Shown here: piece by piece, positions 1 to 11,452 of the stretch
Numbering within the stretch: position 1 is the stretch's first letter
Layout of the letters: each line of letters starts with the position of its first letter
DNA from: Cryptomeria japonica
Lineage: Eukaryota; Streptophyta; Pinopsida; Cupressales; Cupressaceae
Length of the DNA: 64,000 nt
NCBI RefSeq assembly: GCF_030272615.1
Contig: NC_081407.1
Coordinates: 433,838,730 to 433,902,729, forward strand
Direction of reading: 5' to 3'
Notes under the pieces: model-generated
Seen by the model: only the letters and a program-made list of their open reading frames with translations
Told to the model about the DNA's origin: nothing
The model's database searches: none
Translations under genes and position numbers: made by a program

Positions 1-279
1 TGGTTGCAATGTTTTCTAGAGGAATTGGGTCAGACACAAGAGGATAGCCCATTGTATACTGATAGCTAGAGTGCCATTCATCTTGCGAAGAACTCTGTTT
101 TTCATTCAAGGACAAAGCACATTCAGCTCAGGTACCACTTCATCCAAATTGTTTTGGAGGAGGGTCAATTACGGCTTGAGAAGATTCACACAAGTGAGAA
201 TCCTGCCAATATGTTCACGAAGGCAGTTCCACAGGAGAAACTGATTTCTTCATCAGTTTCTGTTGGTCTTCTTGATTGA
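1..279 (+). pseudogene. Copia retrotransposon RNase H C-terminus (fragment)
   Basis: Frame 1 reads as the end of a Ty1/Copia polyprotein. After YTDS and a stop comes SAIHLAKNSVFHSRTKHIQL, then the usual tail with HTSENPANMFTKAVP, ending at TGA 277-279. In the family this is the RNase H domain that removes the RNA template during reverse transcription. One in-frame TAG at 67-69 sits where Copia proteins have Gln (DSQSAIHLAKN), so the copy is dead. The rest of the element lies left of the window. An LTR follows from 377. It is a different family from the Copia at 5536-12968. Confidence 0.9.
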
Positions 280-376
280 TAATTATGGAATTTATACCAG
301 TCGAGTCCTAGTGTTTTATCCAACAAATGTTGCATGTACAATGGTGTCATGTAGTATCAGTCTCCAAGTGGGAGAT

Positions 377-916
377 TGTTGAAATGTGGTGACTGATCAG
401 CAAAGTACTGTACACTCAGTACGTATCCTCGTCGAGGTTCGGGGTTGAGTCGGGCCCTGGGCAGGGGTTCGGGGAGATTGTTGAAATGTGGTGACTGATC
501 AGCAAAGTACTATACACTCAGCACATATCCTCGTCGAGGTTCGGGGTTGAGCCAGGCCCTGGGCAGGGGTTCGGGGGCGGGAGCCCCGGAGAAATTTTTT
601 TATTTTTTTTGCCTTTTTTTTGTTGATGAAAACTAACATTGTAATAAAACCCTAAAAAGGCCGACTTTGTTTGTTGCCCTAAAAACGCATGTTATAAGTG
701 GCTGGGATGCTTAAGGCATTGTAAGGTTGATGTACTATTTTTGCTGGATAATAAGAAAGATTGGATGGCTGTGTATGGTGGACGTAACCCATTCTGGGTG
801 AACCACGTTAAATCTCTATGTTATCTGTGTCCTATTTTATTCCTTTATCTTTTGTATTTAAATCTGCATATAATTGTTAGTTCATATTTGCTTCGGATCT
901 GCTTGAAACCCTAACA
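377..916 (+). repeat. 3' LTR of the left-edge Copia element
   Basis: The LTR begins TGTTGAAATG directly after a polypurine-like GGGAGAT and ends CCCTAACA, giving the TG...CA ends of an LTR. Its first part is duplicated: TGTTGAAATGTGGTGACTGA occurs at 377 and again at 479, a 102-bp tandem unit that includes the polypurine-proximal GGGAGAT. GC-rich text (ttcgggggcgggagcccc) and a poly-T tract follow. The matching 5' LTR is outside the window, so no target duplication can be checked. Confidence 0.75.
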
Positions 917-1733
917 TTGAAGGGTCTCATTTGGTTAATTCTTAATATTTGATAGTTTTTAAAAACCAAAATAGTGTATGTTGAAGAGGTTTGTTCAAGT
1001 ACAACACTGGGACAAAAACCATATGGTGAAGATTAGATATAGTGGTGAAAGAGCCTCCCTAGCTAATATTTTTGAAATCCATTCATGGTTTCAATTTGCA
1101 TGGAAAGGATTTATATATACAATTGAAGATCAAATTGTGAAGTCTTGTAAGCGAGACAAATTGATAAGAGTATATATGGGAATTTACAACAAACATGAAG
1201 TATCCATTGGCATGAAATTTGAATCTTGTGAGGCAATTGTGACCACAATACCTAGTCATCAAGCATATTGAGAACTAGGTATTGGAATATTTGACTAAAA
1301 TGGGTGTTATAAGTTCTTCACCTTATTTCCTTTTCTATTTTAGGTTATTTCCTTTTCTATTTTAGGTCAAGTGTGGGATTCATAGTGCCAATTGAGGGTT
1401 TTATACCTCAAATATCGGTCCAAAAAGAGGCATTACAGATTTATGTTAGTAGATTCCCCTTATTGTTGGTGGTCATTGGGTTTTTACCTTATGTTGGGTA
1501 TTTAAAGTGGTTCATATTTGACATGAAATACATAGAGTTTGTTGGGTTTTTGGGTTTAGAATTATTATATTGAATAAAATTTCTTCCTAGTCATCAATAT
1601 TCTATTGAGTTGGGTGTTAAGTTGGGTGACTAATATTCTCCTTAGCTAGGTGTTAAATCCCTTGCATTCTTGATGTGAAGTATCTCATGCTAAACATATG
1701 AGTTTAATCTTCATTATTGACTAACCTTATTGA
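917..1733. other. Unassigned AT-rich sequence with short ORF
   Basis: This stretch lies between two LTR elements. It holds one ATG-initiated reading frame of 97 codons (978-1271, +) and a 66-codon frame without an ATG start (1373-1573, +). The 97-residue product is basic and has no motif I recognise. A 20-bp duplication (ttatttccttttctatttta) sits at 1322-1361. I see no convincing gene. Confidence 0.4.
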
Positions 1734-1738
1734 TTGGG

Positions 1739-2997
1739 TGATGCAATCACAAATGGAGGGTTCAAATTGGGCTATCCAACTTTGCAGTCTCAATGATCCA
1801 AAACACAATTATAACATAAAATAACAAGAACATGCAAAGAAGAATCCACACAACAAAGCCTCAAGACACAATAATTGTCCTAGAAAAATCCTTAAAGGAA
1901 AAAAAACCCAACATCAACATGAAACTCTTTATATTAGATTAAAAAACTAATTACATTCGCCTCAATGGATTCATACATGCTAGGTTGTAGCCTAGAGTTA
2001 CAACAAACCCAAGTAACACCATGGGACATTCTATAGATAAGTTCATGCTTCAAACACCCATTCCTTTTAGTAGACAAGATAGTTTTGCTTCCTTCCTTTT
2101 GGCTCCTCATTTCCTTGTTTTCCCCAAGCAACAATCATAATTTTTCCTTATATATCATATGTAACTCTCCGAGACAATATGAGCCAACCACAAGCATAAA
2201 ATTTCACCATATGTGTAATAGGCTAGGTCCAAAATCCCAGACGTTACTCTAGAAGAAAGAATACACTATATGTTATCGAATGACCCACTCCTCTTTACAA
2301 GCCTCTAATTTTTCTTCCTTCCTTTTACTTCCTAATTTCCTTATTTGTCCCGATGAACAATCATAATTTTTACTTATAAATCATCTGTAACTCTCCAAGA
2401 CAACTTGAGTCAAACACAAGCATAAACCTTCATCATATGTATAATAGGCTAGGTCCAAAAGCCCACACATTACTCTAGAAGAAAGAATACACTATGTGTT
2501 ATCCAATGTAGACATATTTGGTCTCAATCATCATCCATCGACTATTTCCAATGAGCACACATTACAACCCTCTAACATATGAAACCATAAGAGGAAGTTA
2601 GTTGGCCAACTTGCACAGTAACTACTTTGTCAAACTTTGTAGTCATGAAAGCTCAACTCTAGAAACTCCAAGATCTAATACGTGTAGACATACTCTCCTT
2701 CCAGATCATAAATCACAACTATCAAGTGTGGTAGAATGTGACACTCTCCAATGACCCCCTCATCCTATAAACTACATGGTTTACACTCTATCATTTCCAA
2801 ATATATGTGTGGTAGCTCAAATATCTGGAAATTAGAATCTAAAATTCCTCCCTACCACCTCTAACTACCATCTAAACCACAAGGCTAGATAATTAACTAT
2901 GATAGAATGCAATACTATCCAATGGCTATATATATAACACAACATCCAATCACAAGAAGATCAAATCTTCCAAATTCTCCTGCATGCTCCTACATCA
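1739..2997 (-). repeat. 3' LTR of the gag-only element
   Basis: It is the partner of 4650-13142; shared landmarks include aacacaattataacataa near its left end and the caaggctagata stretch near its right end. It is about 200 bp longer than its partner because an internal segment is duplicated in tandem with a period of 226 bp: acaatcataattttt at 2131 recurs at 2357, and ggctaggtccaaaa at 2221 recurs at 2447. The right LTR has a single copy of this segment. Confidence 0.75.
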
Positions 2998-3701
2998 AAC
3001 TCCCTAGGTTAATTGAAAGTTGCCACCCTCACTTTTCCCTCTGCCTATCCTTCATTTGACTCTTAACTAATGGTTTGTACAAACATCAACTCCACAAGTT
3101 TGATGATATGCTCACAATTCACTGCACTCTCAATGGTCAATGGTATCTATAGGTCCTCACTACAACTTTCCTCAAAATGAAAATTCAACTCCACAAGTTT
3201 GACGTTCAAGTTACACTCATTGCATTGCCTTAATGGTCAATGGTTTGTATGGGTCATCACTACAAGTTGGCTCAAGATGAAAAATAATTATGACGTCACC
3301 TTTGAGTGACATCCTCAAGAATCTGACATAAATTTATTTTGTACACCTTACACAAATGTTTGGAAATGATCACCTTAACTTCCTTTAGATAACCACTAGA
3401 TGTTTGATTATTCCTCCACAAATATAACCCTTACAGTTTCCTCAATTTCTTGATCCATATTTTATTTATTGTGTTATGATTCAATTCTCCTCCTCCCTTT
3501 CCAGTAGAATTCTCCATCTGTTATGCTTCACATGTACCCTTCCTTACTAAGGTTTGTTCTATCATCTCCAACACATGAGTACTTATGTTTGTAAATTTTT
3601 TGGAACCTACTTGGTATCCTTGGCCAATCTAGTTCATCAGTCCATCCCAAATCTATCTTTATTCAACTAGATTTAGATTCACCCATCCAACCTCTATTCC
3701 A

Positions 3702-4461
3702 ACAAATATTTTTTGAATGATTCTTTAGTCCACATAAGGTACAAGGGTGTAGATCCCAACACATTTCTCTTTTATGTCCTCTTCTCTTACAATGAGTACA
3801 CTACACATGCTACATTCCCAAAATTGATTTATCTTGAACTATAGCATCATTTTTATTCTCCTTGCCTTTGGTACAACCCAATCCTTCATGCTTTGGTCCA
3901 ACTATTGGCTCAATGGGATCTCTAATTACTTGACCATGTTTTCCCAATCCCTTTCCCTTTATAACCCATTTTTTCATTATCCTGAAACTAACACTCTTTT
4001 CAAAACCAACTTGTGTTGTTTTCATTAAGAGTAGCAATAACATCATCCGCAATCTTACATCCTTCAACTACATCATACTTATCATATGTATCATTCAATG
4101 AACAAATCAAACCACTTATATCACAAGAGATATCACACTTTGGAGGATTTGATCTTAAGTGGTCATTATCCTTTTGTAATTGATCATTTTGTTCTCTCAA
4201 ATTTGATATTTCCTTATTTTATAAATTGTTTTTGCCTTCTATCCTCTTTAATATTTCTTCCAATTTATTGTCCTTCTTTTTGATCTGAAGAGACAACTCT
4301 GCCCTTTCTTTTAGTTCTTCAACACTCCTTTCAACATCCCCAAATAGTTCCAATTCTTCTTGTAGTTTCTTATTTTTCTTTTTCACATCCCTTAACTCTT
4401 CTTTAATAATACATATCAAATGTTCCTTGTCCTTCTTTACTCTTTTCCCAACCTTCTCCAT
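3702..4461 (-). pseudogene. Gag-like protein: coiled coil plus two CCHC zinc knuckles
   Basis: Read on the minus strand from ATG at 4461, an 80-residue Lys/Glu-rich heptad region (with KKKNKKLQEELELF and QIKKKDNKLEEILKRI) predicts a coiled coil and ends at a stop. Further short reading frames continue it, including REQNDQLQKDNDHLR. At 3702-3800 two zinc knuckles of form C-x2-C-x4-H-x4-C are intact: CTHCKRRGHKREMC and CTLCGLKNHSKNIC. In retroelements this arrangement is a capsid/nucleocapsid protein that binds RNA. Stops and frame changes separate the parts, so this copy is not functional. No pol domains are nearby. The knuckles are certain; the family is inferred. Confidence 0.75.
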
Positions 4462-5535
4462 TGAAATAAAATGTTAAACTTCAAAGATTGAAATGACTTA
4501 CCAATATTTGTTGCAATTAACTGGTTCTCCTTGGTTATTTGGTGGCTTCTACATCGTTCTTAGATCTCCTTCTTGAATGCTTCAATGAATTGAAAACTTC
4601 CTCTTCTTCCTCAACACACCCTAGTAGTCAACCTTTCTCTAATATCATTTGATGTATCCAAGGATGGAGGGTCTGAAATAGATTGTCTAGCCTTACAGTC
4701 TAAATTTTGAACACAATTATAACATAAATAACAAGAACATGCAAAGAAGAATATGCACAATAGAGCCTCGAGGCAAAAGAATTATCATAGAAAAACACTC
4801 GAAGGGAAAAAATTCCCAACCTCAAGATGAAACTCTTTATATTAGATTACAGATCTCATTACATTCGCCTCTAGTACCTCATACATGCTAGTCCATATCC
4901 TAGATTTATAGTAAACTCAAATAACAATATGGGACCTTCCACATATAGGTCAGTGCTTAATCCATCTCTACTCTCATCTCCAACACCAACTCCTCTTTAT
5001 TGGCGTCTAGTTTATCTTTCTTGATTCTAGTTCCTTGTTTCCTTGTCTACCCCTAGGAATAATCATAAGCTACACTTGTATATCATTTGCAACTCTCCCA
5101 GACAACTTGAGTTAGCCACAAGCATAAACCTTCACCTAACATGCAACATGCTAGGTCCAAAAGTCCACACATTACTCCAAAAGAACATGTTATGTGTTAC
5201 CCAATATAGACATATCTGGTCCCAATGGTCATCCACGTGCTATCTTTGATGAGCACATGTTAGAACCCTCTGACACATTAATTCAAAACAACAACCTAGT
5301 CAACTAACTTCCACAATAAATACTCTATCACTTCAAACTTTTTAGTCACAGAAGCTCAACTTCATAAAGTCTAGAATCTGATACGTGTGTAGACATACTC
5401 TCCTTACAAATTGTAGAGAACAACTCTCAAGTGCAATATAATGTGGTACTCTTTGTTTACCCCAACATCTTGTAAACTAACATAGTTTCTACTTTTACAT
5501 TTCCAAATATCTTTACAGTAGCTCAAATCTCTAGA

Positions 5536-7052
5536 TGTTGGCATATGTGCAGAGCATGATGACATGATGATATTGTATGTTGTCATTGATGTCAATATGT
5601 TGAAGTATGAATCGGTATGGTGTAGGAAGCAAACTGGTAAGAGAACCGGTATAATGATGTAAACCGGTATTTGTGAAAACGAGAAGCGGTATGTTTGTTC
5701 AAGGTGAACCAGTATGTTGGAATGAGAACCGGTAAATGAAAGTTTTGTATTGGGGTTTCATTTGGCATGACTACCAATTGGTAGTCTCAACTTCAAGGTT
5801 TCCAGTTGATGCATTCCAAGCTTGTGCGATTCAACCGATGACATCTTGTGATGAGTTAGCATTGTATGAAGACCAGATAAGTGTTGCCATGTCAGCCTTG
5901 TGCGCGTGAAGGATTTCCTTGAGGATCTTGTATGGAGAGTGATCCTATCTACCTTGGGAATGTGTGACGTCTTTGTAAACGGTGGAGAGCGCGTGATGAG
6001 TTATCAGCTTCCTAGAGCGACAAAGAATGAACATTGAAGAACATCTTGAGTTTTGTTCAAGACTGTTGTATTCGATGCAGTGTGATTAACGGTAAGGATT
6101 GAACCAAGTGGATTGTAAAACCTAAATGTTTAGGGTTTAGGGTTTATGCTACCAACCTATCTGTTTCCTATAAGGTCGATGATGGTTTTCATTTTGAAGT
6201 TGTTGGCAAATGGTATGTGTGTATCCCAATGAGTGATACTTGATTCTTGCCAGACTGGAGAAGTGTGTTGATACCTGCAGAGTGTGATTGCAAAAGAAAA
6301 GGAGCTTAAGTGGATCTGCCTTGGCATTGAGTGTTGTTATCATATCAGTGTATTACCTATTGACTTCTAACCATTTCAACAGTTGGAAAATCCCTTAACC
6401 CAGTAGCTTTAACAGGCTTTTGTGTAAATCCTTTAATAGGGTGACTCAATCCAATGAGTTTTTCAAATCCTCTTGTGAAGTAAACTTTAACAGGGTTCTA
6501 ACCTTTAACCGAGTATTTAGCCATCCCTTAACCGGGTGATCCCTAGCAAGATCGGTTCCTAGCAATACCTATTGTAAAATTCTCTAACCGGACTAGGCTC
6601 CTAACATAGCGAACTTCAAAAGAGTTCAATAACAGCTTGTGGGTATTCATCCCCACCGTGGTTTTTCCCAGTTGGGTTTCCACGTGAAAAATTAGTGTGT
6701 CATGTGTGATGTCTTTCATGTGATGGTTTAGTGTTTTATGTCAAACTGGTAAAATATGTTGAACTAGCAGTCATTATATTTCTGATGATAGATTACCTGT
6801 TTATGCATAAGGGTGAAGTGGAAATGAGGTATTAGATTGTATGGAAAGCTAAGGGTTACCGGTTTATGTCTTTGACATTCTTACTGTGTTTTACAGGTAG
6901 TAATCTGGTTTAGACCAGTGTTAGTGCTTGTTAGTCAAAGTGTAGTGTTTGCAGTCAAACCGGTTCAGGAAAAGTGTTTTTGCCTGTACTGATTCACCCC
7001 CCCCCCCCTCTTAGTACGGGTTTGGTACTAACTGTTCATCATTTATTCATCA
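5536..7052 (+). repeat. 5' LTR of the nested Copia
   Basis: About 1.52 kb, TG...CA. It contains many aaccggt/accggta motifs, a short telomere-like tttagggtttaggg at 6130-6143, and a C tract near its 3' end (about 6996-7008). The same landmarks recur in the 3' LTR, with scattered substitutions. Confidence 0.92.
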
Positions 7053-7054
7053 AT

Positions 7055-7066
7055 TGGTATCAAAGC
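7055..7066 (+). other. Primer binding site (initiator Met tRNA type)
   Basis: TGGTATCAAAGC lies two bases after the 5' LTR. It differs by one base from the plant initiator-Met complement TGGTATCAGAGC used by Copia elements to prime minus-strand synthesis. Confidence 0.85.
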
Positions 7067-7123
7067 ATCTTCCAGGTCCTCTATGTTGTAAGATTAACCG
7101 CTTGAGGAAAAGATCCTACTCTA

Positions 7124-8085
7124 ATGATGAAGAGGGAAGGTCCAAAGTTTAACAGAGACAACTTTAAAATATGGAAGGACAGAATGAAGATATACATCAA
7201 AAGCATGGGTGCTCAACACTGGAGCTATGTTGAGAATGCTTATGTTATCCCTACCAGTACTCTCACCGATGATCAAAAGAGAAGATTCGGGAGAATGGGC
7301 AAGTCATGGAAGCCCTAATCAGTAGTCTATCTGACATTGAGTTTATTGATGTTCAAGATAAAGACAATCACAAAGAAGTATGGGATGCTCTTGAGAATAT
7401 CTATGGCAGTGATGAGCATGTGAAACAAGCTAAGGAAGAGAGCCTTAGGGGAAAGTTTGAAGACATGCGGATGGTTGAAGGAGAGACCATTCAACAATAT
7501 GGAATAAGAATCAAAACTGTTGTTGGAGACATCAAGAGTGCAGGTGCTATAATAGATGATTCCACTGTTGTAAGCAAAATCTTGAGATCCTTATTACCGG
7601 TCTATGCAATACGGGTTGCTGCTATTCAGGAGTTGAGGTCTATAGGCAAGACAAAGGTATCCTTAGACTCCATCATTGCTAAGTTGATAGCTTATGAGCT
7701 AAATAATTATGATGGCAGTATTCAAAAGACTGAATCAACCTTTAGAGCATTTGCTGCACCATCTAGAAAGGGCAAAGAAGCTAGTACCAGTGGTGAACCA
7801 AGACAAAGCAGATAAATGGATGATGAGGAGATCCTGATGGAATTTGAAGCTCTTCTTGCCAAGAGACTTCCTAAGGGAACCGATAAATACATAGCTAAGC
7901 TTCCTTTGAAATGATTTTCTTGCAATAGAATAGGACAAATTGTTGTAAACTGTCCTAATGGTGATAAAAAGGACAAACCAGAGAGGTTCAAGAAGTTCAA
8001 AGGAGGAAACCGGAGAAACTATTTTATAGCAGTTGATGAAGGTGTCACTGATGAGGAATCAGAAGATGAAGAAAGTGAAGACATT
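7124..8085 (+). pseudogene. Copia gag
   Basis: ATG at 7124 opens MMKREGPKFNRDNFKIWKDR, typical of the Copia gag start (F-x-N-x-x-W). The frame breaks near 7306 and continues in another frame to a TAA at 7813, with QYGIRIKTVVGDI and the KILRSLLPVYAIRV motif (UBN2/gag region). After that stop the frame runs on to a damaged zinc knuckle near 7917: the first Cys position is TGA and the His is Gln (SCNRIGQIVVNCP). The capsid-like part is therefore split in two and the nucleic-acid-binding knuckle has lost two ligands. The 3' part reads straight into pol. Confidence 0.85.
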
Positions 8086-9750
8086 GTGTTTGTGGCAGTT
8101 AAGGAAGATGTGTCAGACAAGAAGGCTCTTGTCTCCTGCTTTGATAATTCCAATGAGTGGATTATTGACAGTGGTTGTTCTCACCATATGACTGGTGACC
8201 GAAGTAAGTTTCTATCTCTAGAAGAGTTTGATGGTGGTGTGGTTCATTTTGGTAATGATGCACCATGTATGTTAAAAGGTAGAGGGTCCATCTCTCTGAA
8301 TGGAAAAAGCAGTGCTGACAATGTGTATTGGGTAGAAGGTCTCAAACACGACCTTTTGAGTGTTGCCCAATTGAATGATAATGGACTCACTCTGAAATTT
8401 AGAAATGGAGTGTGTAAAATAAAAGGTAAAAGTGGTGAACTGATGGCCACCGGTATGCAGACCAAAGGTAACCTATTTCAGCTGAATGCAAATATCAGTA
8501 CATGTCTAATGGCTAAGTTTGATGATAGTTGGATATGGCATAGAAGACTCTGTCATGTAAACTTTGATAATATTGTGAAGGCCAGTAAGATCAAGGCAGT
8601 TAGAGGATTGCCTATGCTTAGCAAACCGGAAAATCCTTTGTGCAGAGAGTGTCAACTGGGGAAAATGTCTTCCTCAACCTTCAAAGGTAAATCTTTCACT
8701 ACAAACAATTTACTTGATCTTGTGCATACTGATTTGTGTGGTCTTATGAAAACTAGGAGTGTGCAAGGAGATAGGTATTTTATGATTCTTACTAATGATT
8801 GCTCAAGAATGATGTGGTTCACATTCTTGAAGGACAAGTTTGAAGCCTTTGGAAAGTTCAAAGCCTTTAGAGCACTGGTTGAAAAAGAAAGCGGTAATAG
8901 GATCAAGTGCCTAAAAACTTATCAAGGAGGAGAATTCACTTCCAGCGAATTCAACAAGTACTATGAAGAGAATGACATCAAGAGGCAACTGTCTACCCCC
9001 CGAACTCCACAACAGAATGGCCTAGCAGAGAGAAACAACTGGACTGTAGTTGAAGCAGCTAGAACTATGCTGATCCAAGGAAAAGTTGCTCACACTTTTT
9101 GGAGAGAAGCAGTGAGCAGTGCAGTCTACACAATGAACTGGGTACTCATCAAAAAGGGTAAGGATAAAACACCTTATGGGTATTGGACCGGTAAGACACC
9201 AGTGGTAAGCTACTTTAGAGTGTTTGGCAAAAAATGTTATATCAAGAGGAGTGAACATCATAGCAATTTTGATGCTAAATGTGATCAAGGAATATTCCTA
9301 GGGTATTCCACAAAGAGAAAAGCTCTCAAATGTTTCAACAATAAGACTCAGAGAATTGTTGAAAGCATCAATGTTAGAATTGATGAAACCTTTGAGAAAC
9401 CTGAGGAAACTGACAGTGAGCAAGTAGGAGATGAAACGGTAGTAACCTTCTGGGAACCAGATGCAAAACAACCTAGCACTAGTAATAGTGCTCCTACACT
9501 GGTAGATGTTGATGTTGATGAAGATGAGGATGAAGAAGAAAAGCAAGAGGAAACAACTAAGATCATTCCTAGGTATGTAAAGCTGAATCATGATCCAAAG
9601 AAGATCATAGGAGACAAGGATGCAAGAATTCTTACAAGAAGAAAGGTCAAAGAAAACTCTTGCATGATCTCTGAATTTGAGTCTAAAACATTCAAAGAGG
9701 CACATAAAGATGAAGACTGGATCAAGGCAATGGAAGAGGAACTTGACTAG
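8086..9750 (+). pseudogene. Copia pol: protease and integrase
   Basis: The longest open stretch of the element (555 codons including the stop). The protease active site is IIDSGCSHHM, with the catalytic Asp at 8167-8169. GAG-pre-integrase (WHRRLCHVNF) is followed by the integrase core: first Asp in VHTDLCG (8731-8733) and Glu in GLAERNNW (9028-9030). The expected second Asp is Tyr: LKTYQGGEF at 8911-8937, where Copia has T-D-x-GGEF, so strand transfer should be dead. An acidic DVDVDEDEDEEEKQEE linker comes before the reverse transcriptase. The frame ends at TAG 9748-9750 in a position where Gln is usual (ELDQIEKNGTW-like). Confidence 0.92.
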
Positions 9751-10381
9751 ATAGAAAAGAATGGAACATGGTCTTTGGTACCCAGACCTGAGCATAAAAA
9801 TGTCATAGGCACCAAATGGGTTTTCATAAATAAGCTGAATGAAGATGGCACAATGGTAAGAAACAAAGCCAGACTCGTGTGCAAAGGATATGCTCAATAA
9901 GAAGGAGAAGACTATGGAGAAACCTTTGCTCCAATAGCCAGATTAGGAGGAGTTTGTATGCTTCTTGCATATGTAGCATTCAAGGGTTTATATCAAATGG
10001 ATGTAAAATCTGTATTCCTAAATGGAATACTAGAAGAGGAGGTGTATATAGAGCAACTAGATGGGTTTGCCCTATCAGAAGACAGTGACATGGTATGTAG
10101 GCTACATAAAGCCTTGTATCGACTAAAGTAGGCACCTAGAGCATGGTATGAATGCTTGCACTCCCATCGTGTGAAGATTGGATTTGAGAGAACAAGTGAA
10201 GATAGCAATATCTATTTGAAGTTAGAAGGAGATCAAATTCTAATCTGTGAGGTATTTGTTGATGACATAATTTTTGGAGGAGATGACAAGATGAGATGAT
10301 TTTGCAAATGAGATGAAAAAGGAATTTGAGATGTCACTTATAGGGGAGATTAAGTTCTTCATTGGACTATAGATTCAACAA
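9751..10381 (+). pseudogene. Copia reverse transcriptase (palm and fingers)
   Basis: Reading on in the pol frame gives IEKNGTWSLVPRPEHKNVIG, GTKWVFINKL and ARLVCKGYAQ, then stop, EGEDYGETFAPIARL, LYQMDVKSVFLNGILEEEVY and the catalytic FVDDIIFGG (two Asp at 10261-10266). Stops occur after YAQ (TAA 9898-9900), in LYRLK-stop-APRAWY (TAG), and before IQQMK (TAG near 10370). A frame change falls near 10290-10300. Each of the three stops replaces an expected Gln. The active-site Asp pair is kept but the protein could not be made. Confidence 0.88.
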
Positions 10382-11206
10382 ATGAAAGATGAAATCTTTA
10401 TCACTCAGTCCAAGTATGTCAAAGAGGTGTTGAAGACTTTTGGCGTGGAAGACAGCAAACGGGTTGGTACATCGATAGTGACCAGCTGTAAATTATCAAA
10501 AAAGGATGACTCAAGGTTGGTAAATGAGAAAGAATACCGATCAATGATTGGTAAATTACACTATGTAGTACATAGTAGACCGGACATTGCACGTGCAGTG
10601 GGCATTACTGCACGGTTCCAGAAAAGCCCAAGAGAATCCCACTTGGTAGTAGTCAAGCGGATTCTGAGATATCTGAAGGGAACTATTGACTATGGATTAT
10701 GGTATCCATACATTAATGATTTCAACCTGAAAGTGTTTACAGATGTTGACTGGGCTGGTAATGTGGACGACTAGAAGAGCACAACTAGTGGTGCATTCTT
10801 TCTTGGTGGTAGACTAGTCTCATGGATGAGTAAGAAGCAGAGTTGTATCTCTCAGTCTACATCAGAAGCGGAGTATGTTGCAGCATTTATGAACTGCACC
10901 CAGACAATTTGGATGAAGCATGTATTAAATGGCTTCAAAGTTCCTATATCTGAACCGATAAGTATATTTTGTGACAACACAAGTGCAATTAACATCTCCA
11001 AGAATCTGGTTTTACATGCTAGAACCAAGCACTTCAAGCTCAAGTATCATTTCTTGAGGGAAAAGGTTCAGAACAAAGAAGTTGTATTGGAACATGTTTC
11101 CAGTAAGGAGCAGGTAGCAGACATATTCACCAAGCCTCTACCGAAGGCTACCTTTCCCTATTTGAGAGTTGAATTAGGGGTGTTGCCCCTTCAAGAGGTG
11201 AACTAA
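10382..11206 (+). pseudogene. Copia reverse transcriptase C-terminus and RNase H
   Basis: The frame from 10382 carries QSKYVKEVLKTFGVED, YRSMIGKLHYV and SRPDIARAVG (thumb/connection), then the RNase H start VFTDVDWAGN. A TAG at 10772-10774 breaks it; the frame resumes with KSTTSGAFFLGGRLVSW, QSTSEAEYVA (second acidic residue), CDNTSAINISKN and ARTKHFKLKYHFLREKV, ending at the stop 11204-11206. Conserved residues are present, so one stop is the main lesion in this part. Confidence 0.9.
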
Positions 11207-11439
11207 AGGTGTGTGCTCCACATTAGTCAGGTCACATTGATATATCTTTTTCAGGATTGGTGTGTTGAAGGATGCTACTCCTTAGGGGGAGCAACATAGT
11301 GGAACATAGATGTGTATGCCTCCACTTTGGCATTGTTGTAAAATGGGGAGAAGATGTGAAGTGGAGAAGATATCTGCAGTATTGGGGAGAAGATGTGAAG
11401 CAGAAGCAGAAAGATATCTTTGTATATTTCCATCAATGC

Positions 11440-11452
11440 TAAAGGGGGATAT
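11440..11452 (+). other. Polypurine tract
   Basis: The purine-rich TAAAGGGGGATAT lies directly before the 3' LTR, in the place where plus-strand DNA synthesis is primed. Confidence 0.75.

Noticed and set aside
6126-6150. Telomere-like TTTAGGG repeats
   Set aside because: Only about two units, and the same motif sits at the matching place in the other LTR (12045-12060), so it is part of the LTR and not a telomere relic.
9298-9897. 199-codon minus-strand frame
   Set aside because: It lies antisense to Copia pol and has no motif; it is a shadow of the coding strand.
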